Below, in pieces: positions 1 through 7,537 of a stretch of 17,470 bases of DNA (position 1 is the stretch's first letter; every line of letters begins with the position of its first letter). The notes beneath the pieces were generated by a model, which was given only the letters and a program-made list of their open reading frames with translations, was not told the DNA's origin and did no database searches. The DNA is from an uncultured Eubacteriaceae bacterium (GTDB lineage: Bacteria > Bacillota > Clostridia > Eubacteriales > Anaerofustaceae). The stretch spans positions 1-17,470 of the forward strand of contig CAMSGF010000001.1 in assembly GCA_947058225.1 (NCBI GenBank), written 5' to 3'. Position numbers and translations under genes: made by a program.

Positions 1-96
1 GTAATTGATGTTGATGCGAAGCCTCTCGCGGGAGAAACGGTTTTGGGAAAAGGTTTTACCCTTATACCGGGCGGAAAAGGAGCGAATCAGGCGTAA
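1..96 (+). pseudogene. ribokinase N-terminal fragment, ends at a chimeric junction
   Basis: Frame 1 encodes 31 residues from the window edge to a TAA at 94-96. They contain PLAGETVLGKGF and GGKGANQA, the conserved N-terminal substrate-binding signature of ribokinase (PfkB family), which phosphorylates D-ribose with ATP. In the family this signature lies about 40 residues into a protein of about 300, so more than 250 residues are missing and nothing downstream resembles them. The stop falls exactly where homology ends and another gene's homology begins. By count, 47 of the 93 coding bases are G or C (about 50%), far above the neighbouring genes. The fragment may be a deletion relic, a recent insertion edge or an assembly chimera. 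The upstream part lies outside the window. Confidence 0.8.
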
Positions 97-1133
97 GTTC
101 AGAGAGCACAGTATTTAATTTTACGGTTTTTCCGTCTAAAATTCTTCCTGAAATCGTAACTTTATACGATGGTAAGATATACGCTGCATTTAATATCTCA
201 ACCACATGGGATTATGCAAGGGAGATTATGAAGAGTATGGGTGGAGATTTGGCGATAATAGATTCAGCTAATAAACAAAACGAAGTAGCAAATATGTTAA
301 AAAAAGTTTCTTCAAAAAAGACATATTACTATATTGGAGGAAGCGACAAAGCAAAGCAACATACATTTAAATGGATAAACAATAAAAAGTTAAATTATCA
401 AAATTGGGTAAAAGGTCAGCCCGATGATAAATTTTCCGATAAGCCATACAGAAGACACGATTATATGTCGATTCAGCCAAAATCTAATTATAAATGGAAT
501 GACATTGCCAATCTCTCCAATGAAACGAGACTACATGAAAAGCCTGATACAGGTTTTATAGGAGAGGTTTCGCTTCCTCAAAAGCCAAAGACTACTTCTA
601 TAACAAAAGTATCTCAAAATGGTTATGGAAGGGCAAAAATTACATATAATAATGTAAAATCAAGTTATTATAGAATTTATATGGCAGTTTCTCCAAGTAA
701 AAAATATACTTTATTGGGAAATAGTACATCTGACAGTTATACTGCAAAAAATCTTGAAATAGGAAAGACCTATTCTTTCAAGGTTATGCCTGTGACTGAA
801 AAGCTTGGAATACCTGTGTTTGGAGCGAACAGTAAGGTTAAATCTATTACAATCGGACCATACAGACCTTCAAACCTTAAGTTAAAAAAGAAAGCCGATA
901 AAAAGGTATCAGTTAGCTATGACGCCTCAAAAGGAGCTGATTATTATGAAGTTTACAGGAAAAAGGGCAGTGATGGAACGTATAAAAAAATCAGAACTAC
1001 AAAGAAGTTATCAATTATAAGTAAGGTTAAGAAAAATGTTTGGTATTACTATAAGGTAAGATGTTATACGACTATAGACAATAAAAAATATTATTCCGGT
1101 TTTACTAAGCAACAAAAAATAAGATTAAAATAG
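96..1133 (+). CDS. C-type-lectin-like / fibronectin-III-like surface protein, 5' end missing
   Basis: The frame is open from about base 15 with no plausible start before ATG 228. Lectin-like sequence already begins upstream of that ATG (LYDGKIYAAF, TTWDYAREI), so the gene looks 5'-truncated. In order it shows a C-type-lectin-like domain (GGDLAIIDS, YYIGGSD, NYQNWVKGQPDD, YKWNDIAN, TGFIGE; about 140-565), then two fibronectin-III-like beta modules (about 590-860 and 870-1130) with YRIYMAV/YYEVYRKK strands. QPD (417-425) and WND (495-503) sit where Ca-dependent animal lectins bind calcium and sugar. The lectin part has no cysteines, so the usual disulfides are absent. No signal peptide remains, because it would lie in the lost 5' end. 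The role is probably extracellular binding to glycans. The next gene starts 10 bases after the stop. Confidence 0.75.
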   Translation, partial: SSESTVFNFTVFPSKILPEIVTLYDGKIYAAFNISTTWDYAREIMKSMGGDLAIIDSANKQNEVANMLKKVSSKKTYYYIGGSDKAKQHTFKWINNKKLNYQNWVKGQPDDKFSDKPYRRHDYMSIQPKSNYKWNDIANLSNETRLHEKPDTGFIGEVSLPQKPKTTSITKVSQNGYGRAKITYNNVKSSYYRIYMAVSPSKKYTLLGNSTSDSYTAKNLEIGKTYSFKVMPVTEKLGIPVFGANSKVKSITIGPYRPSNLKLKKKADKKVSVSYDASKGADYYEVYRKKGSDGTYKKIRTTKKLSIISKVKKNVWYYYKVRCYTTIDNKKYYSGFTKQQKIRLK

Positions 1134-1143
1134 GGGACAAATT

Positions 1144-2061
1144 ATGAAGAAAAAAACAGTTATAACCATAGTTTTGGTATTGATAGCCATTATGGCAATC
1201 TGCTTTGGAGTATATAATTTCTTTCTAAAGCCAAGAGTGTCATTGGAGCTTAAAAGTGATAAGGTAGAGGCGAGCCTTTCTCTTAAGAAAAAGGACATCG
1301 TAACGCTAAACGCTCCTGAAGATAAGGAATATTCTTATAAAGCAGTTGATTCAAAAAATGTAAAATTAAACAAGGTCGGCAAATATACGATTAAATTTTT
1401 AATTACAGATGAAAATGATAAGGAAATAAGAACGCAGGAATTTGATATTGAGGTTATCGATACGACTAAACCTACGATTAATGTCGATAATCCTATTGAG
1501 GTTGTGGAAAATGAATATGAATCTATCGAGGAATTATACTCTGTTTTGGATAACACGATAGATGAAGTGCAAAGTGAAGTGAGGGGAGATTATGACCTTT
1601 CAAAAGCAGGAGAGTACGACATAAATATAGTGGCAACGGATAAAAGCGGGAATAAATCTCAAAAAGAAACAAAATTAATCGTATCGACAAAAAACGAGAG
1701 TGTAAGCGATGAGAGTGTGACTGAAAATGATATATCAGGATTTGATATAGGGGGATACTGGGTTAATGAGAAAAAGGATATGCTTATTTTATTTAAACAA
1801 GATGATGGGAGAGGGTCTGTTGTAGTGAGCAAATTGAGTACAGGAGCAGGTGGCGGAACAGGCGGAGAGATAAAATCGACTGTAAAGCAGGGAGATGAAG
1901 TAACTGTTACGTATCGTGATTCAGAACTTAATACGACAGAAAGCTTTTCGTATATATTAAAAGATTCTTCGACTATAGTTATTTCTTCAAAATATAAGTC
2001 GTTTAAAGGAACTTATAAAAAGTGGAGTGAGAGTAAAGTAAATCAATATTGGAATAGATAA
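1144..2061 (+). CDS. membrane-anchored protein with bacterial Ig-like domains
   Basis: The function is unknown. The start is supported by an AGGGGAC ribosome binding site that overlaps the previous gene's stop. Residues about 4-27 form an uncleaved signal-anchor helix after a KKK stretch. An extracytoplasmic part follows: an Ig-like beta module (about 30-108, ending TQEFDIEVIDTTKPTI), then a second DUF5011/HYR-like module (about 112-182, with AGEYDINIVATDKSGNKSQ). A Ser/Glu-rich linker leads to a C-terminal beta-rich domain (about 200-305, starting GGYWVNEKKDMLILF) that resembles small lipocalin-like barrels. Such Ig modules usually act as spacers or adhesion modules in Gram-positive surface proteins. 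The gene is probably co-transcribed with the lectin-like gene and ends in a strong terminator. Confidence 0.75.
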   Translation: MKKKTVITIVLVLIAIMAICFGVYNFFLKPRVSLELKSDKVEASLSLKKKDIVTLNAPEDKEYSYKAVDSKNVKLNKVGKYTIKFLITDENDKEIRTQEFDIEVIDTTKPTINVDNPIEVVENEYESIEELYSVLDNTIDEVQSEVRGDYDLSKAGEYDINIVATDKSGNKSQKETKLIVSTKNESVSDESVTENDISGFDIGGYWVNEKKDMLILFKQDDGRGSVVVSKLSTGAGGGTGGEIKSTVKQGDEVTVTYRDSELNTTESFSYILKDSSTIVISSKYKSFKGTYKKWSESKVNQYWNR

Positions 2062-2067
2062 AATAGG

Positions 2068-2096
2068 AAATACCACCTTTTAGGTGGTATTTTTTT
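2068..2096 (+). terminator. Rho-independent terminator after the Ig-like gene
   Basis: A perfect 10-bp stem AAATACCACC (2068-2077) / GGTGGTATTT (2083-2092) with a 5-base loop is followed by further T residues, starting 6 bases after the stop codon. It ends the lectin/Ig-like transcription unit. Confidence 0.9.
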
Positions 2097-2151
2097 AGGT
2101 AATATTTAAGTTTAAATAAAGAGTATTGTTTGATTTTTGTGAAATAGATAT

Positions 2152-2353
2152 GTATGGGGGGAAAAGAGTAAAGAGTAGGGTGGATACGGAGGAGGGGCGG
2201 CGGGTGAAGTGCTATGCACTTCGTCTTACAGGCGATTTTTAAATCGCCTGAACTTTTATGAATGAAACATTTTTAAATAAATTTAAAAATGCTTCATTCA
2301 TAAAAGCCGCCGCCCCTCCCTACTCCATACCCTACTCCATACTCTTCCCATAC
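2152..2353. repeat. multi-hairpin palindromic element (MITE- or structured-RNA-like)
   Basis: A G-rich left arm (2152-2203, starting GTATGGGG) is imperfectly complementary to a C-rich right arm (2307-2353, ending CCCATAC). The innermost 13 bp pair perfectly (2191-2203 with 2307-2319). The arms enclose three independent hairpins: GAAGTGC-TAT-GCACTTC (2206-2222); a perfect 10-bp stem CAGGCGATTT/AAATCGCCTG (2229-2250); and a stem of about 25 bp with one mismatch (2253-2278 with 2281-2306). The folded form is a four-way junction. The element has no credible ORF and sits between the terminators of two convergent genes. The right arm also carries an 11-base tandem repeat (CTACTCCATAC at 2320-2330 and 2332-2342). 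I see no clear target-site duplication. It could be a non-autonomous mobile repeat, a REP-like palindrome or a non-coding RNA. Confidence 0.8.
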
Positions 2354-2419
2354 CCTGCTTTACACCTGAAATTTATATCAAGCACAATCTTTACGACCTC
2401 AATAAAAGTATTAAAAAAT

Positions 2420-2449
2420 AAAAGGCGTCAATTTATATTGACGCCTTTT
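2420..2449. terminator. Terminator of the serS operon (possibly bidirectional)
   Basis: The 12-bp inverted repeat AAAAGGCGTCAA (2420-2431) / TTGACGCCTTTT (2438-2449) has a 6-base loop. Read on the minus strand it directly follows the stop of the DUF4352-like gene and runs into a T-rich tail (complement of 2411-2423). The plus strand also has T residues after it, so it may stop transcription both ways. Confidence 0.85.
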
Positions 2450-2451
2450 TA

Positions 2452-3117
2452 CTATTGTGTTTTATTATTATCATCTTCTTCAACTTGTTCAATCGTCTGA
2501 TTTTTAATCTTCTTTTTGATTTTTTTCTCATTTTGTTTTAAAGTCTTTTTAAGGTTAGGAAGTTCGCTTAATCCCTCTTCAACCTTTATTCCAACATCAT
2601 AAATATCAAAGGTTATAAACAATGAACTGTTTTTTAAGATATTATCGGTTACCTGATAAACTTCAACATCATCTTTTTTATCGCCCTTTTCAATCGGCAT
2701 AAGTTCAGCGCTTAAATCAACTCCCATAATATAAGAGTATTCTTTTAAAGCAGTTCTGTCTATGTCGGTTGTCTTATATGTCTTATTTGCTCTTTCTCCT
2801 GCTTCTCCGTTTTTATAAGAGCCTAATGTTATAAGGGGGAAGTCTTTCCACTCTATCGCAGAATCAGTCTTGTTTTTCATTGTGTAGGTTATGCATACAA
2901 ATGAATGACCTTCCTTTGCCTTTATCTCTTCATTGATATTTTTTGTTATTACAATATCCGTTACCTTTGTGTCTAACTTATCTCCCTCAATCCACTTTTT
3001 TATCTCGGCAGTTTCCTTAAAAGATACGGTTTTTGAGTTTAAATAAAAGAAACCTGCCGCTGCTATAATAACTACTATCGCAAGTATTATAAGCACAATT
3101 TTTCGTGATTTTTTCAT
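2452..3117 (-). CDS. membrane-anchored DUF4352-like protein
   Basis: This 221-residue protein has no firm functional assignment. After a basic N-terminus (MKKSRK), residues 7-27 form one hydrophobic helix, an uncleaved signal anchor without a lipobox cysteine. The extracellular part has the beta-sandwich pattern of DUF4352 proteins: VTDIVITKNI...GHSFVCITYTMKNKTDSAIEW, in which the conserved strand ends in a 'KN' turn. The C-terminus is Lys-rich then acidic (KKTLKQNEKKIKKKIKN to the end), probably disordered. The start is supported by a strong AAGGAGAAAAGT ribosome binding site. Only 10 bases separate it from serS, so it is likely the second gene of the serS operon. The family usually consists of secreted or lipid-anchored proteins of unknown role. 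Confidence 0.7.
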   Translation of the reverse strand: MKKSRKIVLIILAIVVIIAAAGFFYLNSKTVSFKETAEIKKWIEGDKLDTKVTDIVITKNINEEIKAKEGHSFVCITYTMKNKTDSAIEWKDFPLITLGSYKNGEAGERANKTYKTTDIDRTALKEYSYIMGVDLSAELMPIEKGDKKDDVEVYQVTDNILKNSSLFITFDIYDVGIKVEEGLSELPNLKKTLKQNEKKIKKKIKNQTIEQVEEDDNNKTQ

Positions 3118-3127
3118 ACTTTTCTCC

Positions 3128-4393
3128 TTATTTAATAACTTCCATATCGTCTAAATATTTTCTTAAGATTTTTGGAATTGTTATACTTCCGTCTTCATTT
3201 TGATAATTTTCCGTAAGTGCCGCGAAAGTTCTTCCGACTGCAAGGGCAGAGCCGTTTAATGTGTGAAGGAATTTTACACTTCCATCTTTATCTCTGTAAC
3301 GAAGGTTTGCCCTTCTCGCTTGATAATCTTCCATATTTGAACATGAAGATATTTCCACATATCTGTTATAACTTGGCATCCATACTTCTATATCATATGT
3401 CTTTGCAGCTGAAAATCCTAAATCTCCGGTGCAAAGTTCAATCACTCTATAAGGAATTTCAAGCAGGTCTAATACCTTTCTCGCCTCTAACGTTAGTTTT
3501 TCAAGCTCTTCATAGCTTTTTTCAGGGTGAGAAAAATGAACTAACTCGACTTTGTCAAATTGATGATTTCTTATAAGCCCTCTCGTATCTCTTCCAGCAC
3601 TTCCCGCCTCTGCCCTAAAGCAAGGAGTATAAGCAGTAAAGTGCTTTGGGAGGTCATCTTCTGATAAAATTTCATCTCTAAACATATTTGTCACAGGCAC
3701 TTCAGCCGTTGGAATCATAAAATAGTCATTATTTTTTATATTAAATGCGTCCTCTTCAAATTTTGGAAGCTGTCCTGTTCCTATCATCGTATTCCTATTT
3801 ACCATAAACGGAGGAGAAACTTCAGTGTAGTCATTTTCTTTTGTATGAATATCAAGCATAAATGAAATCAATGCTCTTTCAAGTCTTGAGCCCATTCCCT
3901 TAAACATAGAAAATCTCGCTCCCGCAATTTTTACGGCTCTTTCAAAGTCGAGTATACCCAAATCTACTCCTAAATCCCAATGAGGCTTAATTTCAAAGTT
4001 AAAATCTCTTACTTTTCCGACTTTTATAAGCTCTTTATTATCATTTTCATCTTTTCCAACCGTTACATTTTCATTCGGAGTGTTTGGAATTGATAAAAGT
4101 TCATTTTTAAGGTTTTCTTCAATTTTAGATATTTTTGCATCATACTCTTTTATTTCATTTGATAAGTCTTTCATCTTTGATAAAAGAGAAGATACATCTT
4201 CACCATTCTTTTTTAATACAGGTATTTGCTTGCTCGTTTTATTTTGCTTTGCTTTTTTATCTTCTGCTTCTTTTAACAGCTTTCTTCTTTCTTCATCCAG
4301 TTTTATAACAGATTTTAGGGAATAATCTCCTTTTCTCTTTAACAAACTTTCAACACTATCAAAATCTTGCCGTATTTTTTTTATATCTAACAT
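3128..4393 (-). CDS. serS: seryl-tRNA synthetase
   Basis: A class II aminoacyl-tRNA synthetase that charges tRNA-Ser (and tRNA-Sec where present) with serine, using ATP, in the cytoplasm. At 421 residues it has normal family length. The N-terminal antiparallel coiled-coil arm that grips the tRNA long arm is visible at about 25-100 (Lys/Glu heptads). The catalytic core follows: the TAEVP serine-binding loop (229-233), motif 2 with FRAEAG and the loop [12 protein letters not shown] (259-279), SSCSN (349-353), and motif 3 [10 protein letters not shown] (380-389). No key residue looks lost. The start ATG has an AGAGGTAG ribosome binding site and a near-consensus promoter about 40 bases upstream. 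The leader is about 30 bases, too short for a T-box. The DUF4352-like gene follows in the same operon. Confidence 0.98.
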   Translation of the reverse strand: MLDIKKIRQDFDSVESLLKRKGDYSLKSVIKLDEERRKLLKEAEDKKAKQNKTSKQIPVLKKNGEDVSSLLSKMKDLSNEIKEYDAKISKIEENLKNELLSIPNTPNENVTVGKDENDNKELIKVGKVRDFNFEIKPHWDLGVDLGILDFERAVKIAGARFSMFKGMGSRLERALISFMLDIHTKENDYTEVSPPFMVNRNTMIGTGQLPKFEEDAFNIKNNDYFMIPTAEVPVTNMFRDEILSEDDLPKHFTAYTPCFRAEAGSAGRDTRGLIRNHQFDKVELVHFSHPEKSYEELEKLTLEARKVLDLLEIPYRVIELCTGDLGFSAAKTYDIEVWMPSYNRYVEISSCSNMEDYQARRANLRYRDKDGSVKFLHTLNGSALAVGRTFAALTENYQNEDGSITIPKILRKYLDDMEVIK

Positions 4394-4430
4394 AATCTAC
4401 CTCTATATTTTTATTTTACATATTGTTATA

Positions 4431-4459
4431 ATTATAATATTAAATTAAGTATAGGTCAA
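4431..4459 (-). promoter_or_regulatory. serS promoter
   Basis: Read on the minus strand: -35 TTGACC (4454-4459), a 17-base spacer, and -10 TATAAT (4431-4436). This is an almost perfect vegetative sigma promoter, 37 bases before the serS start codon. Confidence 0.85.
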
Positions 4460-4515
4460 CTTTTTATTATATCGACTTATTTTTATCTTTATATATAGGT
4501 TAAAATCATATTTTA

Positions 4516-4524
4516 TGCTATAAT
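4516..4524 (+). promoter_or_regulatory. extended -10 promoter of the coiled-coil/amidase/ttcA operon
   Basis: TGCTATAAT is a perfect extended -10 element. No good -35 is visible at 17 bases (TAGGTT), which extended -10 promoters tolerate. The predicted transcription start lies near 4531, giving a leader of about 38 bases that ends in the AAGGGG ribosome binding site. The sequence from 4520 to 4540 recurs at 8543-8563. Confidence 0.65.
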
Positions 4525-4568
4525 AAAATTTAGCAAATAAGTACGGGAAATGATATAAGGGGAAAATT

Positions 4569-6680
4569 ATGACAAAACGAAAATGGTTAAAACTTATTTT
4601 GTTATTTTTATTCGATGCAGTTTTTTTGACTGCAACCCTTTTTTGTGGATATATTCTGTTTACAAAATTAGGCCTTGGTATAAGTGAACTGTTTATAAAA
4701 GTCCTTCCTTTATTCGTTGTTATGAAAGTCATCGTATATGCTGTCTTTGGGCTTTATATGGATAAAGACAGGTCTATGATTTTTGAAATTATAGCTGTTC
4801 TCCTTGCCAATGCAGTGTGCTTTTTAGTAAACAGATTTTTATTTAAAGTAGATGTGATTTCATATTTTTACATATATTCATTTGTAGTAGATTTAATTTT
4901 TGAACTTATTTCACGTTCTATTTTTTCTTTTTCTTCTTATGATGATGAAGAAGAATATGAATACGAAGCAGAAAATCAAAATGATATAAAAAGAGAAAAA
5001 TATAACAATAAAGATATGTTTGATATGGACGAATTCCATCAGGAAGTTGAGAGAAAAAGAAATGAACATCGTATGGAAGATGATGAAGATTATATAAAAG
5101 AATATGATGAAGAAGATACGATTGGAACTCTTGAAGAGGCTATCGGAAAATTAGATGATATTGAAAAAGAGGAAGAAATAGAAGAAGAAAAGGAAATAAA
5201 AACTGTTAAGGCGCCTGAAATTAGTGAGGAAATAACAGAAGAAATAGAAGAAATAGACGAAATTGAAATAGAAATGCCAAGGCTCGATATAAATCCGATA
5301 AATGCAGGTTTTACGCAGGAATTTGAACAAAAAAGAATTGTAGAGCTTGAAAAGAAACTTAAAGAAAAGGAAAAACAGCTGTCTGTTTTAGAGGGTAAAC
5401 TTGAATTAAATAAGAAAGTGAATATAGATGAATACGGAGAGGGAGTTGTAAAAAGAAAAGACGATATCGATGATTTGTCTAAAAGTTTCAAACAAAAAGA
5501 AATAATAGATAATATATTTGAGGATATAAAGAATTTATATTCTTCTTTGGATGCAAAAGCAAAAGCAATTAAGGAACAAGAGGATATATTAATTACAAGG
5601 CTTGATGCTTTGGAACAAAAAAGGGAAGAAGAAACAGAGTATGAGCCAAGTGTCAGAAGGAGAAGACGAACAAGGCTTACGGATGCGGAACTTATTGAGC
5701 TTACAGACAAAAAATTAAGGAAAAGAAATGAAAGCAAGAAGATAAACAAAAGTAATTATTACACGAATGTCACAAATAAAAAGACAGAGAGTATTATTGA
5801 AGACATAGAAAAGATTAAAATGGAAATTTCAGATATGAATAAAAATACTGATGTGTCATATAATTATATATCAGAAATTTTACATACTAATAATTCTCCT
5901 TTTGAAGATGCACTTCTTAAAAAAGATAAATCAGACAGTGATAAAACTGTAAAAGATATAAAACAGGATATAAAAGACACAGATAATATAACAAATATAA
6001 AAACTTTACAGGATAAAAAAGAAAAAGAACTTAATATAAATAAAAAAGAAAATGATATAGAAGAAAAACAAAATATCAAAAAAACAAAGGAAGAACAAAT
6101 TAATATAAATAATCAAAGTGATATTAATGTGTTAGAGCCTACAGATGAAGAAAAAATCAAAAAAGAAGAAATAAATAAAGGGATAAAGGCAAATAAAGAT
6201 TTAGAAAAATCATTAGAATCAGAAAGTCAAAGAGAACAAGAGGTTATTGATAAAAAAGAAGAGGCAGAAGAAATAAATGTAAACAGTGTTGATTTTCTTC
6301 CTGATGATATCATTAACGATTTTAAAAATGTGTCAATTTCAGAAAAGACAGATACCTTGAGGGAAGAAACAAAAGAGGATAAGCAAAAAGAAAAAAGGGA
6401 GAAAAAGAAAAAACAAGACAAGAAGAAAGCACCAAAGAGAAAGCCTAAACAACCTAAGAAAAATGACATTTCAAATAAGGATAAAAAATCAGGGGCCACC
6501 GATACGGATGAATTGTTAAAGCCTATGTTAGCTGAACTAAAAAGGGAAATTACTCCAAAGCTTGTTGCAAAGAAACCGCTTGAAACAAATATAATTGATT
6601 TTAATTATTTATCAAAGAGCAAATTAAATGTGAAAAAGGGAGATTTTGAAGATATTTCAAAATTGATAGATAAAATGTAG
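4569..6680 (+). CDS. four-TM protein with a long charged coiled-coil cytoplasmic region
   Basis: No known full-length family is recognised for this 703-residue protein. Residues about 8-117 hold four hydrophobic helices (8-32, 38-62, 69-90, 96-117). The pattern LLFLFDAVF... VYAVFGLYMDKDRSMIFEIIAVLLANAV resembles the N-terminal membrane domain of CapD/EpsC-type nucleotide-sugar epimerase/dehydratases (family pattern FGLY...E). No Rossmann GxxGxxG or catalytic YxxxK domain follows. From about 120 to 610 the chain is Glu/Lys/Asp/Ile-rich, with coiled-coil stretches (for example 255-285 and 325-355), an Arg cluster (RRRRRTR, about 370) and a Lys/Pro-rich basic stretch (about 605-635). A better ordered C-terminal tail follows (about 645-703, ending DFEDISKLIDKM). 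It may be a membrane-tethered scaffold. The amidase gene begins 18 bases downstream in the same operon, suggesting a cell-envelope role. That role is inference only. Confidence 0.7.
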   Translation: MTKRKWLKLILLFLFDAVFLTATLFCGYILFTKLGLGISELFIKVLPLFVVMKVIVYAVFGLYMDKDRSMIFEIIAVLLANAVCFLVNRFLFKVDVISYFYIYSFVVDLIFELISRSIFSFSSYDDEEEYEYEAENQNDIKREKYNNKDMFDMDEFHQEVERKRNEHRMEDDEDYIKEYDEEDTIGTLEEAIGKLDDIEKEEEIEEEKEIKTVKAPEISEEITEEIEEIDEIEIEMPRLDINPINAGFTQEFEQKRIVELEKKLKEKEKQLSVLEGKLELNKKVNIDEYGEGVVKRKDDIDDLSKSFKQKEIIDNIFEDIKNLYSSLDAKAKAIKEQEDILITRLDALEQKREEETEYEPSVRRRRRTRLTDAELIELTDKKLRKRNESKKINKSNYYTNVTNKKTESIIEDIEKIKMEISDMNKNTDVSYNYISEILHTNNSPFEDALLKKDKSDSDKTVKDIKQDIKDTDNITNIKTLQDKKEKELNINKKENDIEEKQNIKKTKEEQININNQSDINVLEPTDEEKIKKEEINKGIKANKDLEKSLESESQREQEVIDKKEEAEEINVNSVDFLPDDIINDFKNVSISEKTDTLREETKEDKQKEKREKKKKQDKKKAPKRKPKQPKKNDISNKDKKSGATDTDELLKPMLAELKREITPKLVAKKPLETNIIDFNYLSKSKLNVKKGDFEDISKLIDKM

Positions 6681-6698
6681 AAAAGAAACGAGGAGTCT

Positions 6699-7535
6699 AT
6701 GAGAAAAACCCATAAATTTCTTTTAATGGTTATTTTAGCCACAATTATAATTATATATAATATTTTCTTTTACAATGAGCCAAACGGTTTTACGATTATG
6801 CTGGACCCGGGACATGGCGGTGTGGAATCGGCTGATAAGGGGGCTCATAAGGAAGGGATAGATGAAAGTGACTTAAATGATAAAGTTACTTCGATTTTAG
6901 CAAAAAAACTAAAAAGAAAAGGGTATAAGGTTTTATATTCGAGAAAACCATACAAAGAAGAAGAGGAAGTTTCTCTTTCAAAAAGGACGAAAAGGGCTAA
7001 TGAAAAGATGCCCGATTTATTTTTAAGCATACATCACGACAGCGGAAAGAAAAATAACAGAGGTTATACAGTGTATTATTCTTCCTATAAGCATAACCTC
7101 GACAGTGATGATTTATATATGACATATGGAAGTGAAAAATATCCTTTTATAAGAGAAGAATTAAATGATGATGGGAACTCATCATTTTATTATGAGAAGG
7201 ACGGAGAGATAAAAGACAGCAGGGGGCTTAGTGGCTTTATAATAAAGGATGAATCGCCCTGCAAAGAAGCAAAGCAAAGCAAAAAAGCGGCATTATCAGT
7301 TGGAAAAAGTATGTCTGAATTAGATTATATTTATGGATTTAAGAAAAAAAATCATTCAGTTTTGGTAAATGACTTCAGAGTTTTAAGGGATACAAATATG
7401 CCAAGTATTTTAATTGAGTGTGGGTTTATTTCAAATCACGAGGAGCTTGAGAATTTACAAAATAAAAAAAATCAAAATAAACTGGCACAAAAGATTTTAG
7501 AAGGCGTAAATAAATATTTTAATGTAAGGAATTAG
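6699..7535 (+). CDS. N-acetylmuramoyl-L-alanine amidase (Amidase_3)
   Basis: A zinc amidase that cleaves the bond between N-acetylmuramic acid and L-alanine of the stem peptide. Residues about 7-25 form a single N-terminal hydrophobic helix (signal anchor or uncleaved signal), placing the enzyme outside the membrane. Family motifs are intact: DPGHGG (36-41, zinc His39), zinc Glu56 in GIDESDLN, SIHHD (110-114, zinc His112), and the catalytic Glu240 in SILIECGFISN. At 278 residues it is a lone catalytic domain with no cell-wall-binding repeats. That layout matches CwlD-like enzymes, but the window has no sporulation gene to support the name. The GAGGAG ribosome binding site fixes the start. It lies between the coiled-coil gene and ttcA, with 18- and 2-base gaps. 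Confidence 0.93.
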   Translation: MRKTHKFLLMVILATIIIIYNIFFYNEPNGFTIMLDPGHGGVESADKGAHKEGIDESDLNDKVTSILAKKLKRKGYKVLYSRKPYKEEEEVSLSKRTKRANEKMPDLFLSIHHDSGKKNNRGYTVYYSSYKHNLDSDDLYMTYGSEKYPFIREELNDDGNSSFYYEKDGEIKDSRGLSGFIIKDESPCKEAKQSKKAALSVGKSMSELDYIYGFKKKNHSVLVNDFRVLRDTNMPSILIECGFISNHEELENLQNKKNQNKLAQKILEGVNKYFNVRN

Positions 7536-7537
7536 AA

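Noticed and set aside
228..1133. ATG 228 as the true start of the lectin-like gene
   Set aside because: It lies inside the first conserved lectin helix, lacks a signal peptide, and conserved domain sequence continues upstream in frame. The gene is better seen as truncated.
2320..2353. Short tandem repeats as a possible CRISPR fragment
   Set aside because: Units of 11 bases with no unique spacers, and no cas genes in the window.
2258..2500. 80-codon plus-strand ORF between convergent genes
   Set aside because: It runs through a palindrome hairpin, the right inverted arm and a terminator, has no ribosome binding site, and its composition reflects the repeats.
3217..3576. 119-codon plus-strand ORF inside serS
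   Set aside because: Antisense to a conserved catalytic domain, with no ribosome binding site and no recognisable product.
4394..4430. T-box riboswitch ahead of serS
   Set aside because: serS is often T-box controlled, but the promoter leaves a leader of only about 30 bases and no T-box motif or terminator is visible.
5090..5749. 219-codon Ser/Phe-rich ORF antisense to the coiled-coil gene
   Set aside because: A shadow of Glu/Lys/Asp-rich codons read backwards (GAA/GAT become TTC/ATC); no ribosome binding site. The other antisense ORFs at 5864-6079 and 6227-6499 are of the same kind.
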